Shown: positions 1-7,537 of the stretch, piece by piece | Position numbering within the stretch: the stretch's first letter is position 1 | Layout: each line of letters starts with the position of its first letter | Source: Gemmatimonadales bacterium | Lineage (GTDB): Bacteria; Gemmatimonadota; Gemmatimonadetes; Gemmatimonadales; GWC2-71-9 | Direction of reading: 5' to 3' | Assembly: GCA_019637315.1 (NCBI GenBank) | Contig: JAHBVU010000009.1 | Span: forward strand, 116,450-180,449 | DNA length: 64,000 nt | Position numbers and translations under genes: made by a program | The notes under the pieces: model-generated | The model's database searches: none | The model's input: only the letters and a program-made list of their open reading frames with translations | What the model was told of the DNA's origin: nothing

Positions 1-637
1 AGCCCAGATTCGCCACAGTTCCCTCGAGCAACGGACGAAACATGCGGCGGGCGGCCCGGGCCTCGACTCCGGCCTCGACCGCAATCTCCACGGCCGTTCC
101 GTACAAGGCGGTCACGTAGCCTGAAACGAAGGTGGCCGCAGCGTGGTACGCGGCCCGTCCGCGTTCCGGAATGGCCACGGGTGTCATGTCGAGAAATCGC
201 GCCAGCCGTCGTGCCGCCCGGACCGCTCGCGGATCGCCCTCGATACCGACGAAGGAACCAGGCAGGCGTTCGACAGCCGTCGCCGGGACAGCCAGACTCT
301 GAAGTGGGTGGAACGACCCGAGTGCGGCACCCGTCAGCCGCAGGGGCTTGAGCACGTCTGCAGTGCCACGCGCACCGGACAGATGGAAGATCACGCTGGT
401 CCGAGCGATGACGCCGAGCGCACCGATGTCCGCAGCGGTTGGCCGAATCGCGTCGTCGGGCGTGGCCAGGATGATCCACCTCCCACCCCGATACGTGGCG
501 GCATCGGTGCGCAACCCGAAGGGCGCCGGCAGTCCGCTTCGGGGCGCCCGAACGGCAAAGCGAACCGAAGCCCCTCGATCGACGAGGAGTTGGCCCAGGC
601 CCCGGCCCATCCGGCCGGCGCCGACGATAATGGTCAT
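1..637 (-). CDS. Rossmann-like / DUF2520 domain protein (partial, C-terminus cut by window edge)
   Basis: The visible 212 residues start MTIIVGAGRMGRGLGQLL, a glycine-rich NAD(P)-binding turn. They continue with an ATPDDAI stretch, then HLSGARG and GSFHPLQSLAV motifs. This order is typical of the Rossmann-like plus DUF2520 family, which resembles F420-dependent NADP reductases and pyrroline-5-carboxylate reductase; the physiological substrate is unknown. The reading frame runs off the left edge, so the C-terminal helical domain is incomplete. The chosen ATG lies 18 bases after the stop of the S41-like gene, making this the last visible gene of the rpmE-prfA run. A GTG 12 bases upstream is an alternative start. 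Confidence 0.8.
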   Translation of the reverse strand, partial: MTIIVGAGRMGRGLGQLLVDRGASVRFAVRAPRSGLPAPFGLRTDAATYRGGRWIILATPDDAIRPTAADIGALGVIARTSVIFHLSGARGTADVLKPLRLTGAALGSFHPLQSLAVPATAVERLPGSFVGIEGDPRAVRAARRLARFLDMTPVAIPERGRAAYHAAATFVSGYVTALYGTAVEIAVEAGVEARAARRMFRPLLEGTVANLG

Positions 638-654
638 CGGAATGGGCGGCACGA

Positions 655-1956
655 TCAGTTGCTGGTCAGGGCGGCGATCAGTGATTTCCGGTCCGGCGCC
701 CCGGCCAGCAGTTGGCGCGCCACCGCCATGGCCGGATCAGCCTGCGTGCTGACTTCTCCCGTGCTGGTAATCTCGCGGTCGGGGACCACGCCGCCGCCGC
801 CCAGCACGACCCTCCCTCCCCCGGTTCGGAATTCGGGTCGAACCTCAACGGTGTCAACCGAGGCATCCGACTGCTGAAGCGGCGAGGTGCGCTGGATTAC
901 TCGCCCGCTGGGCGTGACCCACAGCTCGGTGGTGAGGCGCAGGGACAGGCCGCCACCAAGCGGAAAGAAGGACGCTCGACCGGCCCGACCAAAAGTCGTC
1001 TCGCCGACGATTACGGCGCGGTCATGATCCTGCAGCGCGCCAGCCACGACCTCGGCGGCGCCGGCGGTGCCACGATCGACCAGGACCACGACCGGCGTGT
1101 CGACGTGCCTGGTCTCGGCGTCACCGGCAGCCGCCGTCGAATCATCGGCCGGCCTCCGCCTGACGATGACGACGGACTGACCACGGTCGAGCAGCCTGGT
1201 GGCAAAGGTCACGGCATCGCCGAGGGTGCCCTCGACGGCACCGCGAAGATCGATCACCAGGCCGGGACGCCCGGGCCCGCCGGCGCGCAGGGCTTCCTCG
1301 AGGGCAGCAATCGCAGCCCGATCGATTCGATAGGCACGCAGATGGGTGGTGCCATCCTCCAGCGTTTGCAGGGTGGCGTCCGGAAATGCCGGCACACTTC
1401 CTCGCGTCAGCTCGAGCCGCAGGGCGCTCGTTGCACCCTCGCGACCGAGCCGCAGGGACACTGTCGTACCAGGCCTGCCGTCGATCAGCGCGGCGACCTC
1501 ATCGGCAGACTGTGACCGGATGTTCGTCTCGCCGACCCGAAGGATCGCGTCGCCCGACCGGATCCCGGCCGCGGCCGCAGGCGATCCCGGCACTACTGAG
1601 ACCGCAGCGACGAACCCATCAGCGAGATCGAGGTAGAGGCCCTGCACCGGTGCGGGACCGATCCGTCCCCTCGCCGCTGCCGTATCACGATCGGACACCA
1701 GTCCTGCATAGGGATCGCCCAGCTCACCCAGCACGCCGGACGCGGCCAGGCGATAGACCCCCGATTCGTCGAGCGAGTCGACCGCGTACGCCCGAACCGT
1801 CTGCAGCACCGAGTTGAACAAGCGGGTGCCCCCGACCGAGGCCACCGGAGCGGGCGCGGGCGCGACCGGGGTCAGGCCCTTGCGGAGCAACCAGCCGCCC
1901 AGGAAGAACGCGCCGACAGCAACCAGCCCGACCAGGAATGTTTTGAACCGCGTCAC
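655..1956 (-). CDS. S41 (C-terminal processing) peptidase-like protein with PDZ domain, catalytic residues missing
   Basis: A 433-residue protein with an N-terminal membrane anchor (about residues 7-24), a PDZ domain (about 100-180) and an S41/Ctp-type core (about 195-360). The fold landmarks are clear: VVVLVDRGTAGAAEVVAGAL followed by VIVGETTFGRAG. In active Ctp enzymes the first motif is GTASASE, with the catalytic Ser as its first serine, and the second is TFGKG, with the catalytic Lys. Here these positions are Gly299 and Arg324, so hydrolysis by the usual Ser/Lys dyad is not expected. It may act as a scaffold or substrate binder. The start is a GTG overlapping the tmk stop (GTGA) after GGAGCG; a 16-residue longer in-frame ATG form is less likely. 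Confidence 0.85.
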   Translation of the reverse strand: MTRFKTFLVGLVAVGAFFLGGWLLRKGLTPVAPAPAPVASVGGTRLFNSVLQTVRAYAVDSLDESGVYRLAASGVLGELGDPYAGLVSDRDTAAARGRIGPAPVQGLYLDLADGFVAAVSVVPGSPAAAAGIRSGDAILRVGETNIRSQSADEVAALIDGRPGTTVSLRLGREGATSALRLELTRGSVPAFPDATLQTLEDGTTHLRAYRIDRAAIAALEEALRAGGPGRPGLVIDLRGAVEGTLGDAVTFATRLLDRGQSVVIVRRRPADDSTAAAGDAETRHVDTPVVVLVDRGTAGAAEVVAGALQDHDRAVIVGETTFGRAGRASFFPLGGGLSLRLTTELWVTPSGRVIQRTSPLQQSDASVDTVEVRPEFRTGGGRVVLGGGGVVPDREITSTGEVSTQADPAMAVARQLLAGAPDRKSLIAALTSN

Positions 1957-2585
1957 ACCGTCGCTCCGACAAGGTCCGGACAGGCCCGCACCACGGCCTG
2001 CCATGCTGCGTCACCCAGCTGGTCCGGTCGCTGAGTAGCATCCAGGTGAACGATGCCCGGACCGGTTGCCGCACGGTACGCCTGGGCCACCCGCTCGTGA
2101 AAGGCCTCACCCTCACGGTCGAGTCGATCCTGCGCTTTTCCGCTGCCCAGCTGTCGCTCCCGGCCGACCGCAGGCGGCACGTCGAGCACCAGGGTCAGCC
2201 GCGGCGTCAGGCCTCCGGTCGCCGCCCGGTTGACCCAGGCGACCTGTGGCTCCGGCAAGCCTCGACCAGCAACCTGGTAGGCATGGGTCGATAGATCATA
2301 GCGATCCGAGAGCACCATGCGACCGGATGTCAGGGCCGGACGGATGACCTTGGCCACCAGGTCCGCACGCGCGGCGGCGATGTAGAGCAGCTCCGCTTCC
2401 GGCGTCCACTCCCGCTCGTCGTGCAACAGCTCGGCCCGCAAGGCTTCGGCCGCCGTGGTGCCTCCGGGCTCACGCACCAGAACCGGCTCGATCCCCGCCG
2501 CGCGAAGTCGCTCGGCCAGATAGCGCGCCAGGGTGGTTTTCCCGGCACCTTCCGGACCTTCCAGCACGACGAACACGCCGGTCAT
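1953..2585 (-). CDS. tmk: Thymidylate kinase
   Basis: 210 residues. Phosphorylates dTMP to dTDP in the cytoplasm, a step of dTTP synthesis. The P-loop GPEGAGKTT is at residues 10-18, followed by the LVREPGGT motif that contacts the nucleotide. The SDRYDLST motif (DR-Y/H type) and a lid region near residues 145-155 (GKAQDRLDREGEAFHERV) complete the family pattern. The ATG shares one base with the stop of the YlbF-like gene (TGATG), and the stop overlaps the start of the S41-like gene, so all three are probably translationally coupled. Confidence 0.95.
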   Translation of the reverse strand: MTGVFVVLEGPEGAGKTTLARYLAERLRAAGIEPVLVREPGGTTAAEALRAELLHDEREWTPEAELLYIAAARADLVAKVIRPALTSGRMVLSDRYDLSTHAYQVAGRGLPEPQVAWVNRAATGGLTPRLTLVLDVPPAVGRERQLGSGKAQDRLDREGEAFHERVAQAYRAATGPGIVHLDATQRPDQLGDAAWQAVVRACPDLVGATV

Positions 2586-2938
2586 CAGCCCAGCGTAATG
2601 ATGTTGCTGGTGGCGCCGCGCTCGATCCCGGCGGACATCTGCTGATTGACTCGGTTCATCAGCTTGTCGAAGTTGGCGCGGGCCACGACATAGGCCTGCC
2701 CGACCACCGACAGCTCGAGCGCCTTGACCGCTTCCTCGTACGACTGGGTCATTGCCTCGTCGGGCATCTGCCCCTGGGAAACGAGCCCGTCGATCTGCCG
2801 AGCCAGCGTCTGAATCTGGTCGAGCTTGGCCACCGTCTCGGAATCGTCCTTGAGGGCCTGCTCCGACCGACGAAGGGCCTGATACTCGGTCGACTGGCCG
2901 ATCAGGCGGCCCAGGTCGAGCGCACGTTCCTCAATCAT
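2585..2938 (-). CDS. YlbF/YmcA family protein
   Basis: 117 residues, all-helical and acidic, matching the Com_YlbF/YmcA family. In Bacillus these proteins form a complex that affects RNase Y and competence/biofilm control; the role outside Firmicutes is not established. The ATG at 2938 overlaps the prmC stop (ATGA) and sits five bases after GGAGG. An in-frame ATG 12 bases upstream would bury the Shine-Dalgarno inside the coding sequence, so it was not chosen. It lies between prmC and tmk in a coupled run. Confidence 0.8.
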   Translation of the reverse strand: MIEERALDLGRLIGQSTEYQALRRSEQALKDDSETVAKLDQIQTLARQIDGLVSQGQMPDEAMTQSYEEAVKALELSVVGQAYVVARANFDKLMNRVNQQMSAGIERGATSNIITLG

Positions 2939-3786
2939 GACTTCCTCCATCGCGCCATCAGATACCGAGGGCGCCCAAAAAGGTCCGCTTCGATCCGAAT
3001 CTCGGACCAGCCAGCCTCCGCTACTTGCGCAGCCGATTCCGACGGGCGGTCAGCGGCAATTTCGATCATCAGCCAGCCCCCCGGTACCACGACCCGCCCC
3101 GCATCCTGCGCAAGCAACCGGGTCGCATCCAGCCCGTTCGGGCCGCTACTCAAGGCCAGAACCGGCTCGTAATCCCGCACCGAACCCGCCACTGCAAGAT
3201 ACTCGGCCTGAGAGAGATACGGCGGGTTCGATACCACCACGTCGACCCGCCGCGAACCGATCGCCCCGACAAGGTCACCCCGCAGCAGTTGGATCCCGAT
3301 TCCGGTTCGGCGACGGTTCACCGCCGCAAGCGCCAGCGCATCCGCCGACCGATCGATCCCGGCCACACGGTCGAAGCGTCCCTCGCTGGCCAGCGCCAGC
3401 GCGATGCAGCCGGTGCCGGTGCCGACGTCCACCACGGTCCCGCCGCTGCCCACGGCAAGGACCCGGTCGACCAGGCCTTCCGTCTCGGGGCGAGGAATCA
3501 GCGCCCGCCGGTCACTCCGCAGCACCAGGTTGCGAAAGCCTGCCAAACCGGTGACATATGCCAGCGGCTCGCCGGCCGCCCGCCGACGCACCAGCCGGTC
3601 GAGGCGCGCAGCCAGGTCAGGATCGAGATCACGACCGCGATCGGACAACACCCCCGCCACCGGCTGCTCGAGCACGTCACTGAACAGACGCAACGCCTCG
3701 CGACGCGGCTCGGGCATACCGACGCCCGCCAGCACCGCAGTCGCCGCTGCGAGCGCTCGCTCGACGGTTGGCGGCGCCGTCACCAT
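2935..3786 (-). CDS. prmC: Peptide chain release factor N5-glutamine methyltransferase
   Basis: 283 residues. Methylates the Gln of the GGQ motif in RF1/RF2 using S-adenosylmethionine. It has an N-terminal helical substrate-recognition domain (about 1-95), then a Rossmann methyltransferase domain with VDVGTGTGCIAL (about 119-130). The diagnostic NPPY motif is at residues 187-190. It lies three bases downstream of prfA, which encodes its own substrate, a very common arrangement. Its stop overlaps the next start. Confidence 0.96.
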   Translation of the reverse strand: MVTAPPTVERALAAATAVLAGVGMPEPRREALRLFSDVLEQPVAGVLSDRGRDLDPDLAARLDRLVRRRAAGEPLAYVTGLAGFRNLVLRSDRRALIPRPETEGLVDRVLAVGSGGTVVDVGTGTGCIALALASEGRFDRVAGIDRSADALALAAVNRRRTGIGIQLLRGDLVGAIGSRRVDVVVSNPPYLSQAEYLAVAGSVRDYEPVLALSSGPNGLDATRLLAQDAGRVVVPGGWLMIEIAADRPSESAAQVAEAGWSEIRIEADLFGRPRYLMARWRKS

Positions 3787-3789
3787 GGC

Positions 3790-4848
3790 TCAGCCCTCAT
3801 CGGCTTCCCGGCGGCCGGCCAGGCGCAGTGCCTTGACCAGATCGTCGAGGTAGCCGTCCATAACGTCGCCAAGGTTGTGCACCGACAGATTGATCCGGTG
3901 ATCGGTGACCCGACTCTGCGGATAGTTGTACGTCCGGATCTTGGCCGAGCGGTCGCCGGTGCCGACCATGGCTTTGCGCTCGCGAGCGCGAGCACCCTCC
4001 TGCTCCGCAATCATCCGATCGAGCAACCGGGCTCGCAGGACCTCCATGGCTTTGATCTTGTTCTGCAACTGCGACTTCTGATCCTGTTGCGAAACCACGA
4101 TGCCGGTGGGCAAGTGGGTAATCCGGACCGCGCTGTCGGTGGTATTGACGCTCTGCCCTCCCGGTCCGCTCGAACGGAAGACGTCGATGCGAAGATCCTG
4201 GGGGTCGATCCGGATATCGACTTCCTCGGCCTCGGGCAAGACCGCGACCGTTGCGGCCGAGGTATGAATCCGCCCTTGCGTCTCGGTGGCGGGCACCCGT
4301 TGAACCCGATGCACGCCGGATTCCCAGCGCAGCAAGCCGTACGCTTCGGCTCCCTTGACGGCAAGCACGGCCTCCCGGACTCCGCCCAACGCCGCCTCAC
4401 TCAGCGACAGCGTCTCCACTTTGAGTCCGTGCCGCTCGGCAAAGCGGGTATACATTCGGAGCAGGTCGCCGGCAAAGAGGGCGGCTTCATCGCCGCCAGT
4501 CCCAGCCCGGATTTCGACGATGGTGTTGCGATCTTCGAGGGGGTCCCGCGGAACGAGGAGGTCGCCCAGCACGGGCTCGATCTGCCCCAGTTCGGCCTCG
4601 ACCCGTTCGATGTCCAGGCGGGCCAGTTCGGCCAGCTCTGAGTCCTCAGCCTGCTCGAGTTCCCGGGCCTGACGGAGGTCTTCCCGGAGGCGCAGATACT
4701 GCTCACCCAAACGCACGATGGGCGCGAGCCGAGCGTGCTCGCGCCCAAGGGCGGAAATGCGGGTCGGATCTTTGGCGAGGTCCGGGTCGGTGAGCTCGCG
4801 AGAGACCACCTCCGCCCGCACCAGCGCCTGGCGGAGCTTGGCCTCCAC
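3790..4848 (-). CDS. prfA: Peptide chain release factor 1
   Basis: 352 residues, usual RF1 length. Recognises UAA and UAG in the ribosomal A site and triggers hydrolysis of peptidyl-tRNA. The tripeptide anticodon is PAT (186-188, in [13 protein letters not shown]), which marks RF1 rather than RF2 (SPF). The catalytic GGQ is at 230-232 within [13 protein letters not shown]. The start is GTG after AAGGAGTAAGCC; that Shine-Dalgarno overlaps the rpmE stop, so rpmE, prfA and prmC form one transcript. Confidence 0.97.
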   Translation of the reverse strand: MEAKLRQALVRAEVVSRELTDPDLAKDPTRISALGREHARLAPIVRLGEQYLRLREDLRQARELEQAEDSELAELARLDIERVEAELGQIEPVLGDLLVPRDPLEDRNTIVEIRAGTGGDEAALFAGDLLRMYTRFAERHGLKVETLSLSEAALGGVREAVLAVKGAEAYGLLRWESGVHRVQRVPATETQGRIHTSAATVAVLPEAEEVDIRIDPQDLRIDVFRSSGPGGQSVNTTDSAVRITHLPTGIVVSQQDQKSQLQNKIKAMEVLRARLLDRMIAEQEGARARERKAMVGTGDRSAKIRTYNYPQSRVTDHRINLSVHNLGDVMDGYLDDLVKALRLAGRREADEG

Positions 4849-4851
4849 GGC

Positions 4852-5076
4852 TTACTCCTTGGGCGCCGCTGCAGCCTCCCCACCACCGTACTTCCGGCGG
4901 AACCGATCGACCCGGCCTGCGGTATCGACCAGGCGCTGCTTGCCCGTATAGTACGGATGGCAGACCGAGCAGACCTCGACGCTGATCGCCGCCACCGTCG
5001 AACGGGTCTCGAACGCGTTCCCGCAGGCGCACTTGCCGACGAGCTTGTTGTAGAGGGGATGAAGATTCGGCTTCAC
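4852..5076 (-). CDS. rpmE: 50S ribosomal protein L31 (zinc-binding type)
   Basis: 74 residues from a GTG start: [20 protein letters not shown]. The CxC pair near residue 15 and the [13 protein letters not shown] motif near residue 37 give the four-ligand zinc site of the C+ form of L31. A longer 87-residue frame exists upstream but lacks family similarity; GGGAG sits just before the chosen GTG. It is the first gene of the rpmE-prfA-prmC run and has a promoter at 5143-5171. Confidence 0.95.
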   Translation of the reverse strand: MKPNLHPLYNKLVGKCACGNAFETRSTVAAISVEVCSVCHPYYTGKQRLVDTAGRVDRFRRKYGGGEAAAAPKE

Positions 5077-5100
5077 AAGCAACTCCCACTGGACTAAACC

Positions 5101-5113
5101 GTTACCCGGTAAC
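5101..5113. repeat. 13-bp perfect inverted repeat in rpmE leader
   Basis: GTTACC-C-GGTAAC lies 25 bases upstream of the rpmE GTG, inside the predicted leader. It could be a small operator or an RNA stem used for ribosomal-protein control. The sequence alone does not decide, and it does not resemble the Zur box. Confidence 0.35.
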
Positions 5114-5142
5114 AACTTCTACTGGCCCCGGGAAAGCCTCTA

Positions 5143-5171
5143 AAGTTAGCCGCGGGTTCCGGTTGAGGCAA
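5143..5171 (-). promoter_or_regulatory. Probable sigma-70 promoter of rpmE operon
   Basis: Read on the minus strand: TTGCCT, a 17-bp spacer, then TAACTT. Both boxes fit the group-1 sigma consensus (TTGnnn, TAnnnT). The predicted transcript starts near 5136 and has a leader of about 60 bases before the rpmE GTG. Predicted from sequence only. Confidence 0.5.
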
Positions 5172-5229
5172 GCCGACCCGGAATACCTCCGCGATCGGGG
5201 CAGCCGACCCGCTCCCGATCGCAATTCGC

Positions 5230-5258
5230 TTGCTTCGGCCCCCGCTTCGCCCTATGCT
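5230..5258 (+). promoter_or_regulatory. Probable sigma-70 promoter of crp-like gene, giving a near-leaderless transcript
   Basis: TTGCTT, a 17-bp spacer, TATGCT. The -10 box ends eight bases before the ATG at 5267. Transcription starting 6-8 bases downstream of the -10 would begin at or next to the start codon. No Shine-Dalgarno precedes the ATG, consistent with a leaderless mRNA. Confidence 0.5.
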
Positions 5259-5266
5259 GAACAGCC

Positions 5267-5944
5267 ATGACCACCGCACCGATCGACGTGCTACGCACCG
5301 TGCCGCTGTTTCGGCACCTGAGCGATCAGGAAGCCCAGGCACTGTCCGGCCTCCTCCGGGAACGGCACTTCCATCGCGGGGCCGTCATCGTGACCCAGGG
5401 TGAGCCGGGTGACGCGATGTTCCTGATCGCCCAGGGTCAGGTGAAGGTCGCGGTCTTTGCCGAGGACGGCCGCGAGGTCATCCTCTCGGTCCTTGCCAGC
5501 AGCGGTTTTTTCGGTGAGATGGCATTGCTCGACGACGAACCGCGCTCGGCCCACGTCATCGCGATGACGGATGCCAAGCTGCTGCAGCTGCGGCGCGAGG
5601 ACTTCCAGGCCCGGCTCAGGGCCTCACCCGAGCTCGGGGCCGCGCTGCTGAAAGAGATGACCCGCCGCCTTCGTCGTGCCGACGAGACTATCGCCAGCAT
5701 GGCCCTTCTCGACGTCAACGGCCGGATTGCCCATCTGCTGCTGGAACTGGCACGAGAAGAGGGTGGGCAGCGGATCACCCGCAAGATGACGCATGCCACG
5801 ATTGCGCAAATGGTTGGATCGAGCCGGGAAACCGTCTCCCGAACCATGCGCAGCCTCGCCGTTCAGAAAGTCATCGCGGTCAATCGACGAGAAATCGTCC
5901 TGCTCGCACCTGACCAGCTGCGCATTGCCGCGCAGCGTGCCTGA
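5267..5944 (+). CDS. Crp/Fnr family transcriptional regulator
   Basis: 225 residues. N-terminal cyclic-nucleotide-binding beta-roll (about 10-120) with a phosphate-binding cassette, FFGEMALLDDEPRSA, in which the conserved Arg-Ser pair is kept. A dimer helix follows, then a C-terminal winged helix with IAQMVGSSRETVSRTM (about 180-195). There are no cysteines, so an FNR-type iron-sulfur switch is excluded; binding of cAMP or another nucleotide is possible. It is transcribed with the MBL gene two bases downstream. Its target may include the TGTGA-N6-TCACA palindrome at 59913-59930 (inference). Confidence 0.9.
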   Translation: MTTAPIDVLRTVPLFRHLSDQEAQALSGLLRERHFHRGAVIVTQGEPGDAMFLIAQGQVKVAVFAEDGREVILSVLASSGFFGEMALLDDEPRSAHVIAMTDAKLLQLRREDFQARLRASPELGAALLKEMTRRLRRADETIASMALLDVNGRIAHLLLELAREEGGQRITRKMTHATIAQMVGSSRETVSRTMRSLAVQKVIAVNRREIVLLAPDQLRIAAQRA

Positions 5945-5946
5945 CC

Positions 5947-6792
5947 ATGCCGCTGACCGCCCGGTGCTGGGGTGCGCGCGGATCGATCCCCGCAACGGGG
6001 GGCGGCACCGTTCGGGTCGGCGGCAATACCCCCTGCCTTTCGCTCGAGGATGGTCTGGGTCATCGATTGATACTCGATGCCGGAAGCGGCATTCGGCTGC
6101 TGGGACAGACGCTCGATCCGGCCCTGCAATCCCTGACGCTGCTGTTGTCGCACACTCACTGGGATCATATCCAGGGGCTGCCGTTCTTCGCGCCGCTCCA
6201 TCACCCGGGTTTCCACCTCACGATTCTCGGACCCGAACGCGCCGCGCCGTCCCTCGACGAGGTGATCGACCGCCTGCTCGACCCGGCCGTCTTTCCGGTT
6301 CCGCGCTCTGCCCTGGCCGGCTCGATTTCCGCCAGCCCGTTCGGGAACGAGCCACGCGCCCTCGACGGCTTTCTGGTCGAAGCGACACCCTTGTGCCACC
6401 CGGGAGCTACACTCGGCTACTCAATCCGACTCGGGACCGGTCACCGCGGGCTGACCTATATGACCGACAACGAGTTAGCCGTTGCTCGAAGGACTGGCGA
6501 CTGGACCCGGTTCGTACGATTTTTGCAAGACACTCACACGCTGGTTCACGATGCCATGTATTTCGACCGGCAGCGTGCCAGCCGAGCCGGATGGGGCCAT
6601 TCAACCGCCTGCGAGGTGGTCGAGCTGGCACTCGAGGCAGGCGTGGATCGGGTGGTGCTGTTCCATCACGACCCGAGTCATTCGGACGACGACCTGGCAC
6701 GGCTGCTCGACGAGGCGGAGACGCGTCGAATCGAGCTTGGAGGCCGTTTCGACGTCGCCCTGGCAATCGAAGGCTCGACCTGGTCCTGCTAG
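5947..6792 (+). CDS. MBL-fold metallo-hydrolase (PhnP / cyclic phosphodiesterase-like)
   Basis: 281 residues. The N-terminus carries WGARGSIPA and GGNTPCL, typical of the RNase Z/PhnP-like branch. The metal-binding HTHWDH is at residues 69-74, and further His/Asp ligands follow in LVHDAMYF and VLFHHDPSHSDDDL. The likely reaction is phosphodiester hydrolysis, but the substrate is not determined. Adjacency to a cyclic-nucleotide-type regulator, two bases after its stop, makes a cyclic nucleotide substrate conceivable (inference). Confidence 0.8.
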   Translation: MPLTARCWGARGSIPATGGGTVRVGGNTPCLSLEDGLGHRLILDAGSGIRLLGQTLDPALQSLTLLLSHTHWDHIQGLPFFAPLHHPGFHLTILGPERAAPSLDEVIDRLLDPAVFPVPRSALAGSISASPFGNEPRALDGFLVEATPLCHPGATLGYSIRLGTGHRGLTYMTDNELAVARRTGDWTRFVRFLQDTHTLVHDAMYFDRQRASRAGWGHSTACEVVELALEAGVDRVVLFHHDPSHSDDDLARLLDEAETRRIELGGRFDVALAIEGSTWSC

Positions 6793-6806
6793 ATGAGGAG
6801 ACCACC

Positions 6807-7505
6807 ATGTTCCGTGTAATGCTGACCCTGTGTGCTGCGCTGCTGCTTGGCACCGCCGTCCTCTCGGCGCAAGACAACCGCCCCGGCGTTGCGGTCCTCC
6901 CGTTCGAGAATGGCGGCAGCTACGGTCGCGACAAGGAAGACTTCGACGCGCTGCGCCGAGGCATTGCGGCGATGGTGCTGTCGGAACTGGCCCGGAATCC
7001 CTCGATGCGGCTGGTCGAGCGCGAGCAGGTTCAGAAGCTTCTCGACGAGCAGGGCCTGGCCGCCGCGGAGCGGGTCGATGCCCGAACGGCGGCGCGGATC
7101 GGCAAGCTGGTCGGTGCCCGCTATATGGTGGCGGGGACGTTCATCGACCTGTATGGCGATTTCCGGGTCGACGCCCGGATCATCGACGTCGAGACGGGTG
7201 AGATTCTCAAGGTCGTGCGCAGCGACCCGAAGCTCTCCGACCGGAAACAGATGTTCCGGATCATTCAATCTGTTGCCGACCGAATTACGGAGGGCACGGC
7301 ACTGCCCGCGCTGCCAGCGGCAGCCGCGCAAGCGTCCCGCGCCCGTGACGTGCCGACCGAGGCGCTTGGTCTGTACAGCCGCGCCCTGCTCTACCAAGAC
7401 CGCGGCGACACCAAGAAAGCGGCAGAATTCTACAGCGCCGCCATCAAGGCCTTTCCGCAGTACACCGAGGCCCAGGAGGGCCTCAAGCGCCTCAATGCGG
7501 GGTGA
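6807..7505 (+). CDS. CsgG/HfaB-related secreted protein
   Basis: 232 residues from ATG 6807, preceded by GATGAGGAG. The signal peptide MFRVMLTLCAALLLGTAVLS ends at an AQ cleavage site with no lipobox. The CsgG-like core (about 25-160) contains RPGVAVLPFENGG, the amphipathic LVEREQVQKLLDEQGLA, and GARYMVAGTFIDLYGDFRVD followed by ARIIDVETGEILK. A C-terminal helical hairpin (about 190-230, YSRALLYQDRGDTKKAAEFY) looks like one tetratricopeptide-type repeat. No curli subunit genes are adjacent, so it is more likely an envelope sensor/assembly factor than a curli pore. Confidence 0.8.
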   Translation: MFRVMLTLCAALLLGTAVLSAQDNRPGVAVLPFENGGSYGRDKEDFDALRRGIAAMVLSELARNPSMRLVEREQVQKLLDEQGLAAAERVDARTAARIGKLVGARYMVAGTFIDLYGDFRVDARIIDVETGEILKVVRSDPKLSDRKQMFRIIQSVADRITEGTALPALPAAAAQASRARDVPTEALGLYSRALLYQDRGDTKKAAEFYSAAIKAFPQYTEAQEGLKRLNAG

Positions 7506-7537
7506 TCGCCCGCCCACGGCTCGCGAGCGGCGGCGCT

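Noticed and set aside
3025..4641. Long plus-strand frame (538 codons) opposite prmC/prfA.
   Set aside because: Antisense of two unmistakable genes on the minus strand; no protein motifs.
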